In this document: positions 33,693-47,058 of the stretch, one piece after another
How positions within the stretch are numbered: position 1 is the stretch's first letter
How the letters are laid out: each line of letters starts with the position of its first letter
Assembly (NCBI GenBank): GCA_019753235.1
Contig: JAIELF010000056.1
Coordinates: forward strand, 38,542-102,541
DNA length: 64,000 bases
Direction: 5' to 3'
DNA from: a bacterium
GTDB lineage: Bacteria; Planctomycetota; Planctomycetia; Kolteriales; Kolteriaceae
Notes under the pieces: model-generated
Told to the model about the DNA's origin: nothing
The model's input: only the letters and a program-made list of their open reading frames with translations
The model's database searches: none
Program-made: the position numbers and the translations under genes

Positions 33693-36596
33693 CTACCACG
33701 CTAAAGGCTTTTTCCAGACGTCGCGAAGTTCGTCGATCGATTCGCGAGCAAGATCGATTCCCGCAGAGCGGATCTGCACAAACGGTTCGTCGGTCACACT
33801 ACCGACGACCGCGATTGGTAACCCTTCGAAGATTTCAAGCAAGTACGTTGTCTGGTCGGGCTCAACCTCTAACAGGAATCGGCTGTTGGACTCGGCAAAC
33901 AACTTCATCATGTCGTCGAGCGAGCCCTCCGTCGGGATGGAATCAAGTTCGACAAACGCCCCCAATCCGCCGGCAAATGACATCTCGGCCAAGGCGACGG
34001 CCATGCCACCTTCGCTCAAATCATGACAGCTTCGGATCAAACCTTCGCGAATGGCGCGGTGAAGGGCAAGGAAGATCGCGCGACCTTGTTTGGTATCGAC
34101 CACGGGTGGCGCCCCTTTCGCGCCACCCGTGACGAGTGCCAAGTGCGAACCACCGACTTCGTTTCGCGTGAGCCCGACCAACAGGATCCCGTTGCCGGCC
34201 CGCTTCAAATCCATGGTGACGGCTTGCCGAACATCGGGAATGATCGCGATCGCGCTGATCAGCAAGCTCGGCGGAATCACGATCTTGTTCCCCGCGAAGA
34301 CGAATTCGTTGTTGAGGCTGTCTTTGCCGGAAATAAAGGGAGTCTCGTAACCGAGTGCTGCCTCCATGCAACCGCGTGCGGCTTCGACGAGTTTGCCCAG
34401 TTCTTCGGGACGTTCGGTTCGTCCCCAGCAAAAGTTGTCTAAGATGGCGATTCGATCGGGATCACCACCCACGGCGACGACATTGCGAATCGCTTCGTCG
34501 ATGGCCGACATCGCCATCTTGAAGGGATCGAGATCCCCTAGCCGAGGATTCATTCCACAGGCAACCGCGAGACCCTTATTGGAATGAAGCAAAGGACGAA
34601 GGACGGCAGCGTCCGAAGGGCCATCGTCTTGCACACCAACCAGCGGCTTGACCACGCTTCCGCCGAGCACTTCGTGATCGTACTGTCGAATAATCCACTC
34701 TTTGCTGCAGACGTTCAGCGAGCCCAAGATTCGTTTTAGTACCTCGCCGACACTCGCCGAGACGCCCGGCTCGTACGCTTCGACAGGACGCGGAGGAGCT
34801 TCCGCCACGCGAACGGTAGCGGGACGCCCTTGATGCAGAAATTCCATCGAGAGGTTGCCGACCTCTTTGCCTCGGTAACGAAGGATTAACCGGGAAGGAT
34901 TCCCCGCACCAAATCGGCCGATGGCAACAACCTCGACCCCTTCGCTGTCGGCCAGTTGCTTCAGCTCGTCCCACTTCGTGGGGGAAACAGCAAGGACCAT
35001 TCGCTCTTGTGCTTCGCTGATCCAGATCTCACGGTAGGAGAGACCATCATACTTCAGCGGAGCGGTCTCTAGATCGACCTCGGCCCCCAACTCTTCTCCC
35101 ATCTCGCCGACGGCCGAGCTGAACCCCCCTGCTCCGCAGTCGGTCACAGCACGGAAAAGTCCTCGGTCACGCGCTTGCAGAAGTACATCTTGAACTTTCT
35201 TCTCCATGATCGCGTTGCCGATCTGCACCGCGCCGCTTGAGACGACTTCCGATTCTTCGGTCAGTTCTCCTGACGAGAACGTCGCGCCGTGAATTCCATC
35301 GCGACCGGTGCGTCCTCCCATCGCGACAATCAAGTCTCCTGCGGCTGCCTGTCCAAAACACTGATCGGCAGGCATTAATCCGACGGTTCCCGCGAAAACA
35401 AGAGGATTCCCCAGGTAGCGGGGATCGAAGAAGACCGCACCATTGACTGTCGGGATGCCCATCCGGTTTCCATAGTCGCGAACGCCAGCGACGACTCCCT
35501 GCAGCACGCGTGCGGGGTGCAGCGTACCAGGCGGAAGGTCTTCATCGTGAGTATGAGGGGGCGCGACACAGAAGACATTCGTGTTGCAGATCGGCTTGCC
35601 GCCGAGCCCTGCTCCCAGGATGTCGCGAACGACACCACCGATGCCGGTGTTCGAGCCGCCGTAGGGCTCGATCGCAGAAGGATGGTTATGCGTTTCGACT
35701 TTGAAGGAGACATTCCACTGATCATCGAACTTGATGATGCCCGCATTGTCGACAAAGACGCTAACGCACCAATCCTTCTTCAGCACCCGGGTCGCGTGAA
35801 AGATGGTCTCTTTCAAGATGCCCGATTCATGGAGCGTGCCATTAAAGCGATAGGGGCCACGAAGAGTCTTATGAGAGCAGTGCTCCGACCAGGTCTGCGC
35901 GATGGTTTCGAGCTCGACATCGGTCGGATCTCGATCCAAGGAACGAAAGTGCTCACGAATCGCGTTCATTTCGTGCTGATCAAGATAAAGCTGATTCTTC
36001 TTGCTCAACTGCAGGAGTTCATCGTCGGTCGCGCCACGCAGCGGAACGCGGACCGCCTCTGTAAAGGGGGCGCTCGATCCTGCTGATAGACTGCTGACAG
36101 GGATATTCCCCAGGATAATTTGGTCGATCGCTTCGTTGGCAAAGAGCTTGGACGAGATAAAGCGAATCACGTCGGCCGGGGTTCCATCTGTGAAGTCGAG
36201 ACGATGAAAAGTGCGGACCGCCTCGGCCGGTTGATCGAGTGCGCGAAGTGCCTCTTTGGCATGGTCGGAAACTGGGTCCATGACGCCGGGCTTGCGAAGG
36301 ATGGTCGCCGTGGTCGCGGCTAGATCAAGCTCCGCCACGGGGCGGGCGCGAGAAAGATCAGTCACGGGATCGGAAAAGAACGTCATCGCCAGGCGGTCGG
36401 CATCCTTTTGATTCCAAGCCGCATCGACGATGTAGCCGCGACTCGCGCGGGGCGGGTCTACCGAGCGAGAGAATCGCTGGCGCACCAGCGGCGCCAATCC
36501 CGCGATGGCCTGCGACACCCGCTGTTGGTCGGGATCACACTCCGGATGAACGGGGGTGAGAAGAATTTCCCAAGAGACCCATGATTCGGTTGGCAT
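33693..36596 (-). CDS. purL: Phosphoribosylformylglycinamidine synthase with fused PurS-like N-terminus
   Basis: 967 residues. The first 220 carry PurS-like strands (SWEILLTPVHPECD and ILRKPGVMDPVSDHAKEAL), followed by the catalytic PurL core: LETIAQTWSEHCSHKTLRG, FKVETHNHPSAIEPYGGSNTGIGG, GGAKGAPP and the second half FISGKDSLNNEF and LSEGGMAVALAEM. The enzyme converts FGAR, ATP and glutamine to FGAM in purine synthesis. It lacks the C-terminal glutaminase domain of the large Escherichia type, so PurQ must be encoded elsewhere. Its ATG lies 62 bases inside the end of tyrA, so the two are probably translationally linked. Confidence 0.93.
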   Translation of the reverse strand: MPTESWVSWEILLTPVHPECDPDQQRVSQAIAGLAPLVRQRFSRSVDPPRASRGYIVDAAWNQKDADRLAMTFFSDPVTDLSRARPVAELDLAATTATILRKPGVMDPVSDHAKEALRALDQPAEAVRTFHRLDFTDGTPADVIRFISSKLFANEAIDQIILGNIPVSSLSAGSSAPFTEAVRVPLRGATDDELLQLSKKNQLYLDQHEMNAIREHFRSLDRDPTDVELETIAQTWSEHCSHKTLRGPYRFNGTLHESGILKETIFHATRVLKKDWCVSVFVDNAGIIKFDDQWNVSFKVETHNHPSAIEPYGGSNTGIGGVVRDILGAGLGGKPICNTNVFCVAPPHTHDEDLPPGTLHPARVLQGVVAGVRDYGNRMGIPTVNGAVFFDPRYLGNPLVFAGTVGLMPADQCFGQAAAGDLIVAMGGRTGRDGIHGATFSSGELTEESEVVSSGAVQIGNAIMEKKVQDVLLQARDRGLFRAVTDCGAGGFSSAVGEMGEELGAEVDLETAPLKYDGLSYREIWISEAQERMVLAVSPTKWDELKQLADSEGVEVVAIGRFGAGNPSRLILRYRGKEVGNLSMEFLHQGRPATVRVAEAPPRPVEAYEPGVSASVGEVLKRILGSLNVCSKEWIIRQYDHEVLGGSVVKPLVGVQDDGPSDAAVLRPLLHSNKGLAVACGMNPRLGDLDPFKMAMSAIDEAIRNVVAVGGDPDRIAILDNFCWGRTERPEELGKLVEAARGCMEAALGYETPFISGKDSLNNEFVFAGNKIVIPPSLLISAIAIIPDVRQAVTMDLKRAGNGILLVGLTRNEVGGSHLALVTGGAKGAPPVVDTKQGRAIFLALHRAIREGLIRSCHDLSEGGMAVALAEMSFAGGLGAFVELDSIPTEGSLDDMMKLFAESNSRFLLEVEPDQTTYLLEIFEGLPIAVVGSVTDEPFVQIRSAGIDLARESIDELRDVWKKPLAW

Positions 36597-37410
36597 CGCG
36601 CAGTTTCATCTCCAGTTCGTCCCATTGCTCTTGCTCGATCAGCGAACGCAACTCGCTGAGTTTCTCGAGGAACGAATCGATCGCGGGCAGGACCTGCGGC
36701 CGATTCTCCTTAAGGATCTCTGCCCACAGCGCAGGAGGGCTGCCGGCTAACCTTGTCGTATCGCGAAAGCCTGGCCCGGCCAACAAAAGATCTTGCTCAT
36801 GACAAGCGAGCGCCAGCGCAAAAGAGGCCACATGAGGGAGATGACTGATCCTCGCCACACGCTCGTCGTGCTCGACCGCGGGCATCTCTTGGACATCCAT
36901 CCCCAGCGAACGCCAAAACGCCGAGACCCGATCAAATGTCAGATCCGAGGTCCGTCGACCACGAACCACCACACAAGTCCGGCCGACAAACAAGTCGGGA
37001 TCACTGGCGGCGGGACCTCTCTTATGCGAGCCAGCCATCGGATGGCTCCCGACAAACTCCGCCACCCGCTGATGGTACGGATCGAGTCGATCAAGAGCAT
37101 CCAGGATGCTTCCCTTCGTGCTGGCGACATCGGTGATGACGGCCTCGGGCGACACCACCGTCCAAAGGCGACGGACCATCTCGACCACCAGCGGGACCGG
37201 CGTCGCGACGATCACGAACTCAGCCTGCGAGAGCTCCGGACCGATTCGCTCGTGGGCTTCATCAATCGCGCCGGCATTCATCGCTTCGGCCAAAGAGTGA
37301 GGCGATCGGCCGATACCTATCACGCGTCGGCAAAGGTTTCTCTCTTTCAGCGCTCGACCAATCGACGCGCCTATGAGCCCGACCCCCACAATCCCGACTT
37401 GCCGATTCAT
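36535..37410 (-). CDS. tyrA: Prephenate/arogenate dehydrogenase
   Basis: 291 residues. The N-terminal Rossmann domain reads GIVGVGLIGASIGRAL (NAD-binding glycines), with IVATPVPLVVEMV and ITDVASTKGSI, and then the substrate region FVGSHPMAGSHKRGP, a TyrA signature in which the His is catalytic. The C-terminal helical domain contains HLPHVASFAL and GPGFRDTTRLAGSPPALWAEIL, the usual dimer region. The enzyme makes 4-hydroxyphenylpyruvate or tyrosine from prephenate or arogenate. It overlaps the downstream purL start by 62 bases on the same strand. Confidence 0.93.
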   Translation of the reverse strand: MNRQVGIVGVGLIGASIGRALKERNLCRRVIGIGRSPHSLAEAMNAGAIDEAHERIGPELSQAEFVIVATPVPLVVEMVRRLWTVVSPEAVITDVASTKGSILDALDRLDPYHQRVAEFVGSHPMAGSHKRGPAASDPDLFVGRTCVVVRGRRTSDLTFDRVSAFWRSLGMDVQEMPAVEHDERVARISHLPHVASFALALACHEQDLLLAGPGFRDTTRLAGSPPALWAEILKENRPQVLPAIDSFLEKLSELRSLIEQEQWDELEMKLRDANRIMGLLGNSSHPRSSGV

Positions 37411-37587
37411 CGGTTGATGGCCTCCTGTTTCTCTCCGCCTGAGTTTACCGACTTGCCATGCCCCGAGGAGTAGAAAAGGGACCAGAGACGCCGACGGTCA
37501 GGCATCACCCTTTTTATGACGAGGTTCTACTTTCCATGGAATCAGAGAGAAGAGGGCATCTCGTCGGGATGAGGGCAAGGAGTCGGA

Positions 37588-38136
37588 CTATTCGAATTCG
37601 ATCAGCGTATTCGAGCGAACAATGGCGTACTCACACGGGAAGGTGTGCCAGGTTTTGATGATCAGACTGCGCGGGCGAGCTTCCAATTCAACGAAACTGA
37701 GGGGAGAAAGCCCCAAGCGGTCGTTCAGCGATAGATGCCGAAGGATACCGGTCTTCTGGCTTTGGTCGCGGAGTTCGCCGTCCATCTGGTAAAAGATTTC
37801 CGGCGAGGTCCGCTCCACACCGAAACGAGTGCTGTACGTGACCAGCGGACTAGGGCGAAATTGCTCGCCTCGTTCGCCGGCCAATCGGTGGGCGAAGAGT
37901 GGGCCCGGTTCGGGGATGGCTTGTTTTGAATCACTGAGCACCTCGACCATGCAGCTGGGGCCAAGCCGCCACTCCACAACATGCCCCCCTCTTAAGAGGT
38001 AAAGTTGCAACCGGTACCCTTCTCGTTCAAACTTTTCCGAGGCATAGCTGGAAATGAATTCTGGATGGAGCGGTTTCTCGAAGCCCTGAAAGACGAGATC
38101 GGCGACGGGTGGGCGAGATAAAAGCTGACTGGCCAT
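37588..38136 (-). CDS. DUF2617-like protein
   Basis: 182 residues, cytoplasmic by appearance, with no signal or membrane segment. I recognise a general resemblance to DUF2617 proteins (short acidic/aromatic domain beginning FQGFEKPLHPEF, YQLYLLRGGHVVEWRLG-like strand, FYQMDGELRDQSQ), but this is a recollection of the family, not a search. A strand-rich profile with alternating hydrophobic and charged residues is visible. It lies between IF-1 and tyrA on the minus strand with gaps of 314 and 177 bases, so it may have its own promoter. Function unknown. Confidence 0.6.
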   Translation of the reverse strand: MASQLLSRPPVADLVFQGFEKPLHPEFISSYASEKFEREGYRLQLYLLRGGHVVEWRLGPSCMVEVLSDSKQAIPEPGPLFAHRLAGERGEQFRPSPLVTYSTRFGVERTSPEIFYQMDGELRDQSQKTGILRHLSLNDRLGLSPLSFVELEARPRSLIIKTWHTFPCEYAIVRSNTLIEFE

Positions 38137-38450
38137 GATTGCCGTCCACCATGCATGGGTTCGATCTCTTCGTTACACACGGCATGGCCTACTCTGCCTG
38201 CAACATTGATCAGGCAAGCCAGCCACACACCCCAGTTATTGTAATCGGCCTCCTAAGAATGGACCAAGGCCGACTCCGGCAACCTATTCACCGGATGTCG
38301 TGATCGACATGGGACGCTCTTCATGTCCAAAGGAACCCCAATCTTTCTTTCGCGGCACTCTTCGCGCTGACGGCTGGAACGCCGGGCTAGTCCCGTAGTT
38401 ATCTCGGCAAGAGGATTTGCTTTTCAGGAGATGGGTTCAGACGGGCAAGG
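38137..38450. other. Intergenic region between infA and the DUF2617-like gene
   Basis: About 314 bp with no convincing gene. A stretch near 38383-38452 was tested by eye as a tRNA and rejected because the acceptor and T stems do not pair. It presumably contains the DUF2617-like promoter and the infA 3' end. Confidence 0.5.
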
Positions 38451-38669
38451 CTAACGAGTTCGATAGATGATTCGGCCACGGTTCAGATCGTAGGGAGAGA
38501 CCTCCACCTGCACGCGGTCACCCGGAACGATGCGGATAAAGTTCTTGCGCATTTTGCCACCGACATGGGCGAGGATCTCGTGCCCGTTGTCGAGCTTGAC
38601 TCGGAAAGAGGTATTGGCCAGCGCCTTCGTCACGACGCCGTCGACGGTGATCGCTTCTTCCTTCGGCAA
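38451..38669 (-). CDS. infA: Translation initiation factor IF-1
   Basis: A TTG at 38669 gives 72 residues, the standard IF-1 length. The OB-fold landmarks are intact: [36 protein letters not shown] (rRNA-binding loop) and [24 protein letters not shown]-1 binds the ribosomal A site with IF-2 and IF-3 during initiation. TTG is preceded by GAGGGAAG at seven bases. The open frame continues upstream to ATGs at 38702 (with GGAG at five bases) and 38723, which would add 11 or 18 unusual residues, so the start is not certain. Confidence 0.9.
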   Translation of the reverse strand: MPKEEAITVDGVVTKALANTSFRVKLDNGHEILAHVGGKMRKNFIRIVPGDRVQVEVSPYDLNRGRIIYRTR

Positions 38670-38676
38670 CCTTACA

Positions 38677-38684
38677 CTTCCCTC
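38677..38684 (-). promoter_or_regulatory. Possible infA ribosome binding site
   Basis: GAGGGAAG on the minus strand, seven bases before TTG 38669. It favours the 72-residue IF-1 start over the upstream ATGs. Inference from spacing and complementarity only. Confidence 0.4.
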
Positions 38685-38852
38685 GGGCACGATCGCCCAC
38701 ATGAAAACTCCGTGTTCCCCCATCGTTCATCGTAGGTTTTTGCGAGCATTCGGCCCAGCAGCGACCGGAAAAAAGAATTCCCAACAAGCTGATTTCCCGA
38801 GCCCGGATTCGGAAGACTGACTCTATCTCCACATTTTGAGGATGACGCCAAC

Positions 38853-40160
38853 TCAACTCGCCGCTCGAACGGGCCGAGTCAATCGGGGAAGAAAAGGCTC
38901 TACCCCCCGCATGGTTTTCTGAAGTGCACCTTGCTGACTTTCGATGAACGAGCGAGCTCGCTGGCCACAAGAACGGGCCGCCGATGGCTCGTCGAACCAA
39001 TTACCCACAGTCTCTTCAAGATCGCGTGAGGAGGTGACAACCTTCGCGCCGTCGACCGCGAGAAGCTGCTCGACGGTCGACTTGAAGTTCGATGTCGACG
39101 GACCAAAGCAACATGGAACACCAAAACCGGCTGGCTCGATCATGCTCTGCCCGCCTCGGGCCCCCGTTAAACTGCCACCGACGAAACCGACACTGGCCAG
39201 GCCCCAAACCTGGGCGAGCTCTCCCACCGAATCAACCAGGATCACTTTGGCCAATGCAGACTCCCCCGGCTGCAATCGCGATCGCCGAGCGTACGGGATG
39301 CCGGTCTGATCGAGCAGTCGGGCGACCTCGTCGAAGCGTTCGGGATGTCTGGGCACCAGCAAGAGTTTCAATTCAGGATGCCGGCGAAGCAGAGAGCGAT
39401 AGACATCGATCACCACCGATTCTTCCGGCCCCAGTGTGCTTCCCGCCACCCAGACGGCATCGTTCGATTCAATCGAAAGGAGTCGAGCCATTCGATCGAC
39501 CGCAGGGTCATGACGATCGCGCAGCGATCCCTCGTACTTGATCGAACCGGTGACCTGGACAGTATCGGGATGCGAAACAAGATCGCGCAGACGATCGGCA
39601 TACTCGTCTGTTTGCGCCCCCCACCAACGAACCGCCTCGAGTGCGGGGGCAAGAACCTTCTTCCATCGTCGGTAACCGCGATAGCTTCGCCGGCTGACGC
39701 GGGCGTTGATGACACAAACCGGAACGTTCCGTTCGCGCGCGGTGAGGAGCAGATGGGGCCAAAGCTCGAGCTCAGTCAGGATGATCAGGCTGGGGGCAAT
39801 ATGATCGGTGACACGTTCGACCGCCCAGGAGAAATCGAGTGGTGCCCGGAACGAGACCGCATTCTTGATTCGCTCAGACGCGACCTGCAAACCGGAATCG
39901 GTCGATGTCGAGACCAGCAACTGCAGATCGGGCCGAGAAGAAGAGAGAACGTCGACCATCTGCCGAGCGAGGACGACTTCCCCCAAGCTGACCGCGTGAA
40001 TCCAAACACGCGGACGAGTTGGATCGACGGCGGGCTTGGCCCCCAGAAATCGCTCGGACCATCCCTGTCGATACTTCCCGGTCTTGGCGGAACGCCAAAT
40101 CCAATAGGGAAGCGTTAGGGATAGTGCCGACAGATAGGCTGCATCAAGGATTCTCGGCAT
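38853..40160 (-). CDS. waaA: 3-deoxy-D-manno-octulosonic acid (Kdo) transferase
   Basis: 435 residues. A short N-terminal membrane-associated helix (LSALSLTLPYWIWRS) precedes the GT30 donor/acceptor domain: GWSERFLG, IHAVSLGEV (catalytic region), STSTDSGLQVA, ILTELELWPHLL and RVSRRSYRGYRRW. The C-terminal half has WVAGSTLGPEESVVI, LVPRHPERFDEVARLL and GFVGGSLTGARGGQSMIEPAGFGVP, the Kdo-transferase nucleotide-sugar site. It adds Kdo to lipid A precursors at the inner membrane, implying a Gram-negative-type outer membrane. It lies 88 bases downstream of secA on the same strand. Confidence 0.92.
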   Translation of the reverse strand: MPRILDAAYLSALSLTLPYWIWRSAKTGKYRQGWSERFLGAKPAVDPTRPRVWIHAVSLGEVVLARQMVDVLSSSRPDLQLLVSTSTDSGLQVASERIKNAVSFRAPLDFSWAVERVTDHIAPSLIILTELELWPHLLLTARERNVPVCVINARVSRRSYRGYRRWKKVLAPALEAVRWWGAQTDEYADRLRDLVSHPDTVQVTGSIKYEGSLRDRHDPAVDRMARLLSIESNDAVWVAGSTLGPEESVVIDVYRSLLRRHPELKLLLVPRHPERFDEVARLLDQTGIPYARRSRLQPGESALAKVILVDSVGELAQVWGLASVGFVGGSLTGARGGQSMIEPAGFGVPCCFGPSTSNFKSTVEQLLAVDGAKVVTSSRDLEETVGNWFDEPSAARSCGQRARSFIESQQGALQKTMRGVEPFLPRLTRPVRAAS

Positions 40161-40248
40161 CGAAAGATTCCATTCTCTCGTCGACCTAGGTCAGCAGAAA
40201 CGACTGATCTGCTTCGTCGATTTCCATCATGTGCGTACCGGTCGAAGG

Positions 40249-43962
<3,714 letters not shown>

Positions 43963-44343
43963 CAATGTGTCCAATGACTGAGTAAGAAGACGGGAACAGG
44001 CACTCTTCCAACCCCTCTACGCAAGGGATGTGCCGTTATCGCCGATGGCTTTCCCGCCTCGCGATTCCTCTGCCAACCGGGCGAGGTTCCTAGATATAAA
44101 CTCATTCCCAAAAGGGCGTTACAAACTCTTCGGTGGGGAAAATACCCATCCTTGTTGTGTGAGTATCCGGGCACCGTCGGTGCCCCCACTGAAAGGCAGG
44201 TTTGCCACCCTTTTCGCAACTTATGTTACTTGTCCTGCCAAATCGGGTCAATTTCACCAAACATGACCTTCAGCAAGTCGTCGAACAACTGGGGCCAAGC
44301 CCCCCCCAACGACGGGCCGACATCGGCCAAGAAGGAGAACTCT
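43963..44343. other. Divergent intergenic region between secA and isochorismatase-like gene
   Basis: About 380 bp that must contain both promoters. Its last 190 bases are open in the downstream frame, but the strong AAGGAG site before GTG 44344 argues that this part is untranslated. No RNA gene was recognised. Confidence 0.5.
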
Positions 44344-44901
44344 GTGAAACGTGCCCTGTTGGTCATTGATGTTCAAAACGAGTATTTCACGGGGGCGCTG
44401 CCGATCACGCACCCGGCCAAACACTTCGACAACATTCTTTCCACCATGGACACCGCCCGACAGGCCGGCATCCCGACGGTAGTGGTTCAGCATCATTTTG
44501 CCGGGGAAAGCGTCGGGATGTTCGAACGAGGATCCCATCAGTGGCAGATTCACCCCGAAGTGGCCCAGCGACCCTGCGATCTTCACATCGAGAAATCCCT
44601 GCCGGGCAGCTTCACGGGAACCCCGCTCGAGGATTGGCTTCGGCGGAATGGAATTGAAATCGTCACGATTGCCGGCTACATGACCCATATGTGCTGCGAC
44701 ACGACGGCTCGACAAGCGGTTCACCGTGGGTTCAAGTCGGAGTTTCTTTCGGATGCGACCGGTACACTGGATCTCGCCAACAGTGCCGGCCAGGTCAAGG
44801 CGGAGGAACTTCATCGCTCGATCCTGGTGGCTCAACAGATGCTTCTTTCCGAGGTTCTCGACTCGGCCACCTGGAAAGATCGCGTGCAAACGAGTTCCTG
44901 A
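44344..44901 (+). CDS. Isochorismatase-like cysteine hydrolase
   Basis: About 185 residues. The Asp-Lys-Cys triad of the family is visible: ALLVIDVQNEYF (Asp), IEKSLPGSFTGTPL (Lys) and GYMTHMCCDTTARQA (Cys; one of the two adjacent Cys residues is the nucleophile). The later part EFLSDATGTLDL is also typical. Such enzymes hydrolyse amides or vinyl ethers such as nicotinamide or isochorismate; substrate unknown here. GTG at 44344 follows AAGGAG by six bases, which fixes the start over the upstream open frame. Divergent from secA and 211 bases before pyrH. Confidence 0.9.
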   Translation: MKRALLVIDVQNEYFTGALPITHPAKHFDNILSTMDTARQAGIPTVVVQHHFAGESVGMFERGSHQWQIHPEVAQRPCDLHIEKSLPGSFTGTPLEDWLRRNGIEIVTIAGYMTHMCCDTTARQAVHRGFKSEFLSDATGTLDLANSAGQVKAEELHRSILVAQQMLLSEVLDSATWKDRVQTSS

Positions 44902-45112
44902 CGCATGCCGACCAAATGCCCCCGACCTCTGTCGGCGCAAGCGGGAAGCAAGACTCTCACAGGCCCGGCCCTGTTCAGGTCGGGGGAACGTTGCTACGTT
45001 AGGTGACGGTGGAAGAGGGATCCCCTGCCGCAAACCTCCTTTCTCTTACGGGAGTTTGGACTTCCCGAAGGGGACCTAACCTGCTGATCGATAACCGAAG
45101 GACCCCTATCCC

Positions 45113-45847
45113 ATGCCGGACCCAACTCGGCCTGTCTACAAACGAGTATTGCTCAAAGTCAGCGGCGAAGCGTTCGCTCCCAAGAGCGAGAACGGCGTCG
45201 AGATGGAGGTCGTCAGCAAACTGGCCGACCAGATCGCCCGGTGTCGATCGAGCGGGACGCAAATCGCCATCGTTGTGGGTGGCGGAAACATCATTCGGGG
45301 CTCGCAGCTCAGCGCTCGCAGCCAGGTGATCCAAGAGTCCACGGCTCACTACATGGGAATGCTCGGCACCGTCATCAACGGCCTCGCATTGCAAGATGCG
45401 CTCGAGCATATTGGCTGTCAGACCCGGCTGATGACGGCGATCCGAATGGACGGAGTGGCCGAGCCTTTTATTCGCCGCCGATGTTCACGCCATTTGGAAA
45501 AGAACCGCGTGGTGATTCTCGGATGTGGCACGGGACAACCCTTTGTCACCACCGACACCGCCGCCGCCCTGCGAGCCTGCGAGATCGGGGCCGACATGCT
45601 TCTCAAGGCAACCAAGGTCGATGGCGTCTACAGCGACGACCCCGTGAAGAATCCGCACGCGGTTTATTACGATTCACTGACGTATCAACAGGTTCTCGAA
45701 CAGAACTTGCGAGTGATGGACATGACGGCGATCGGCCTCTGCATGGACAATCGAATCCCGATCACGGTGTTCAACTACCTCAAGGAGGGGAACATCGAAC
45801 GGGCCGTGGCCGGCGAAAAGGTCGGCACTATCGTCAAAGTCTCGTGA
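45113..45847 (+). CDS. pyrH: UMP kinase
   Basis: 244 residues of the amino acid kinase fold. Motifs in order: [24 protein letters not shown] (UMP/ATP glycine loops), [37 protein letters not shown] and [12 protein letters not shown]. PyrH phosphorylates UMP to UDP in the cytoplasm. It is followed 123 bases later by frr, an arrangement common in bacteria (the rpsB-tsf-pyrH-frr region), although rpsB and tsf are not adjacent here. The unrelated upstream isochorismatase-like gene suggests a rearranged cluster. Confidence 0.96.
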   Translation: MPDPTRPVYKRVLLKVSGEAFAPKSENGVEMEVVSKLADQIARCRSSGTQIAIVVGGGNIIRGSQLSARSQVIQESTAHYMGMLGTVINGLALQDALEHIGCQTRLMTAIRMDGVAEPFIRRRCSRHLEKNRVVILGCGTGQPFVTTDTAAALRACEIGADMLLKATKVDGVYSDDPVKNPHAVYYDSLTYQQVLEQNLRVMDMTAIGLCMDNRIPITVFNYLKEGNIERAVAGEKVGTIVKVS

Positions 45848-45970
45848 CCACGTACCAAAGTTAGGTCGGTAGCCTCCCGAAGAAAGACCTCTCTTGGAAG
45901 GCGTGCCGATCAATGATCTCTTAAAGAATGTCGGGCGGATCCAAAGTCTCCTGCGAAAAGGAAGATACCC

Positions 45971-46528
45971 ATGACCGAAGATGAGATTCTGATGGATGCT
46001 GAGGAACGCATGGAGAAAGCGGTCGGGTTCTTTCGCAGCGAACTCGTCGGCCTGCGGACCGGTCGAACCTCCCCGGCATTGATCGATAGCGTTCGCGTGA
46101 ACTATTACGGCAACCCGACGCCGTTGAAGCAGATGGCCAACGTTTCCGCCCCCGAGCCGCAACAGCTCATCGTTCGACCTTTCGACCCTTCCGTCCTGAA
46201 GGAGATCGAGAAGGCGATTCTGACGAGTGATCTTGGCTTGATGCCGCAAAACGATGGCAAGGTGATTCGCATCAACGTCCCAGCACTCAGCGGCGATCAA
46301 AGAAAAAAGCTATCGGCCCGAGTCAAAGATCTCGGCGAGGATGCCCGCGTCTCGATCCGAAACATCCGCCGAGATGCCAATAAGCATGTCGATACGGCCG
46401 AGAAAGAAAAAACGCTCACCGAGGACGACAGCAAACGAATCAAGGAAGAGATTCAAGAGCTCACGAAGAAGTTCGAAAGCAAAGTAAACGACATGGCCGA
46501 GAAGAAGACGGCCGAGGTCATGGAATAG
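45971..46528 (+). CDS. frr: Ribosome recycling factor
   Basis: 185 residues, the standard RRF length. The first half contains MEKAVGFFRSELVGLRTGRTSPALID and YYGNPTPLKQMANVSAPEPQQL; the second half has INVPALSGDQRKKLSARVKDLGEDARVSIRNIRRDANK and a long acidic/basic helix. It splits post-termination ribosomes together with EF-G. SD AAGGAAG lies seven bases before ATG. Convergent with the EVE gene, 22 bases away. Confidence 0.97.
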   Translation: MTEDEILMDAEERMEKAVGFFRSELVGLRTGRTSPALIDSVRVNYYGNPTPLKQMANVSAPEPQQLIVRPFDPSVLKEIEKAILTSDLGLMPQNDGKVIRINVPALSGDQRKKLSARVKDLGEDARVSIRNIRRDANKHVDTAEKEKTLTEDDSKRIKEEIQELTKKFESKVNDMAEKKTAEVME

Positions 46529-46550
46529 CCAGGCTGGGATCGGTCGCCGG

Positions 46551-47054
46551 TCACTTTGCCTTTCTCGTTCGAGCGGGCGGGGATTTTGCCCCCTTCCCGT
46601 GGCGAACGACTTCCTGAAAGTGCTTCGCTTCCACCGGCTGAACGGAGAGCCTGCTTCCACGCTGCAGAACCATCATCCCCTCGAGCGACTTGTTTTCTTT
46701 CATACTTTGCAGCGTCACCGTCTGGGGGAACTTCTCGACAAAGGCGACGTCGACCATCATCCAGATCGGTTCCAACGGCGTCGACTTGGGATCGAAATGA
46801 TCGTTCTGACGATCCCACGCAGTATGGTCGGGATACGCGGTTTTGATCACCTTGGCCAATCCCGCCACCCCTGTCGGGTCGGCATTGGAGTGATAAAAGA
46901 GAATCGCGTCGCCGACCTTCATGTCGTCGCGCATGAAGTTGCGGGCTTGATAGTTTCGAACGCCATCCCAGAACGTTCGCCGATCCCGCGCTAAGTCGTC
47001 GATCGAGTAACACGTCGGTTCGCTTTTCATCAACCAGAACCGTTGTTCGGCCAT
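46551..47054 (-). CDS. EVE domain protein
   Basis: About 167 residues. The EVE (thymocyte nuclear protein 1/PUA-like) fold is recognisable from FWLMKSEPTCYSIDDL, WDGVRNYQARNFMRDDMKVGD, ILFYHSNADPTGVAGLAKVI and WMMVDVAFVEKFPQTV. These domains bind modified bases or RNA. ATG at 47054 follows GGAG by eight bases and starts just after the stop of the DJ-1-like gene, so an earlier start at 47093 is less likely. The two genes probably form an operon with a 4-base gap. Confidence 0.9.
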   Translation of the reverse strand: MAEQRFWLMKSEPTCYSIDDLARDRRTFWDGVRNYQARNFMRDDMKVGDAILFYHSNADPTGVAGLAKVIKTAYPDHTAWDRQNDHFDPKSTPLEPIWMMVDVAFVEKFPQTVTLQSMKENKSLEGMMVLQRGSRLSVQPVEAKHFQEVVRHGKGAKSPPARTRKAK

Positions 47055-47058
47055 GGGA

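Noticed and set aside
38383..38452. tRNA-like sequence downstream of infA (GTCCCGTAG and GGGTTCA elements)
   Set aside because: The acceptor stem, T stem and anticodon stem do not pair to the expected lengths when folded by eye.
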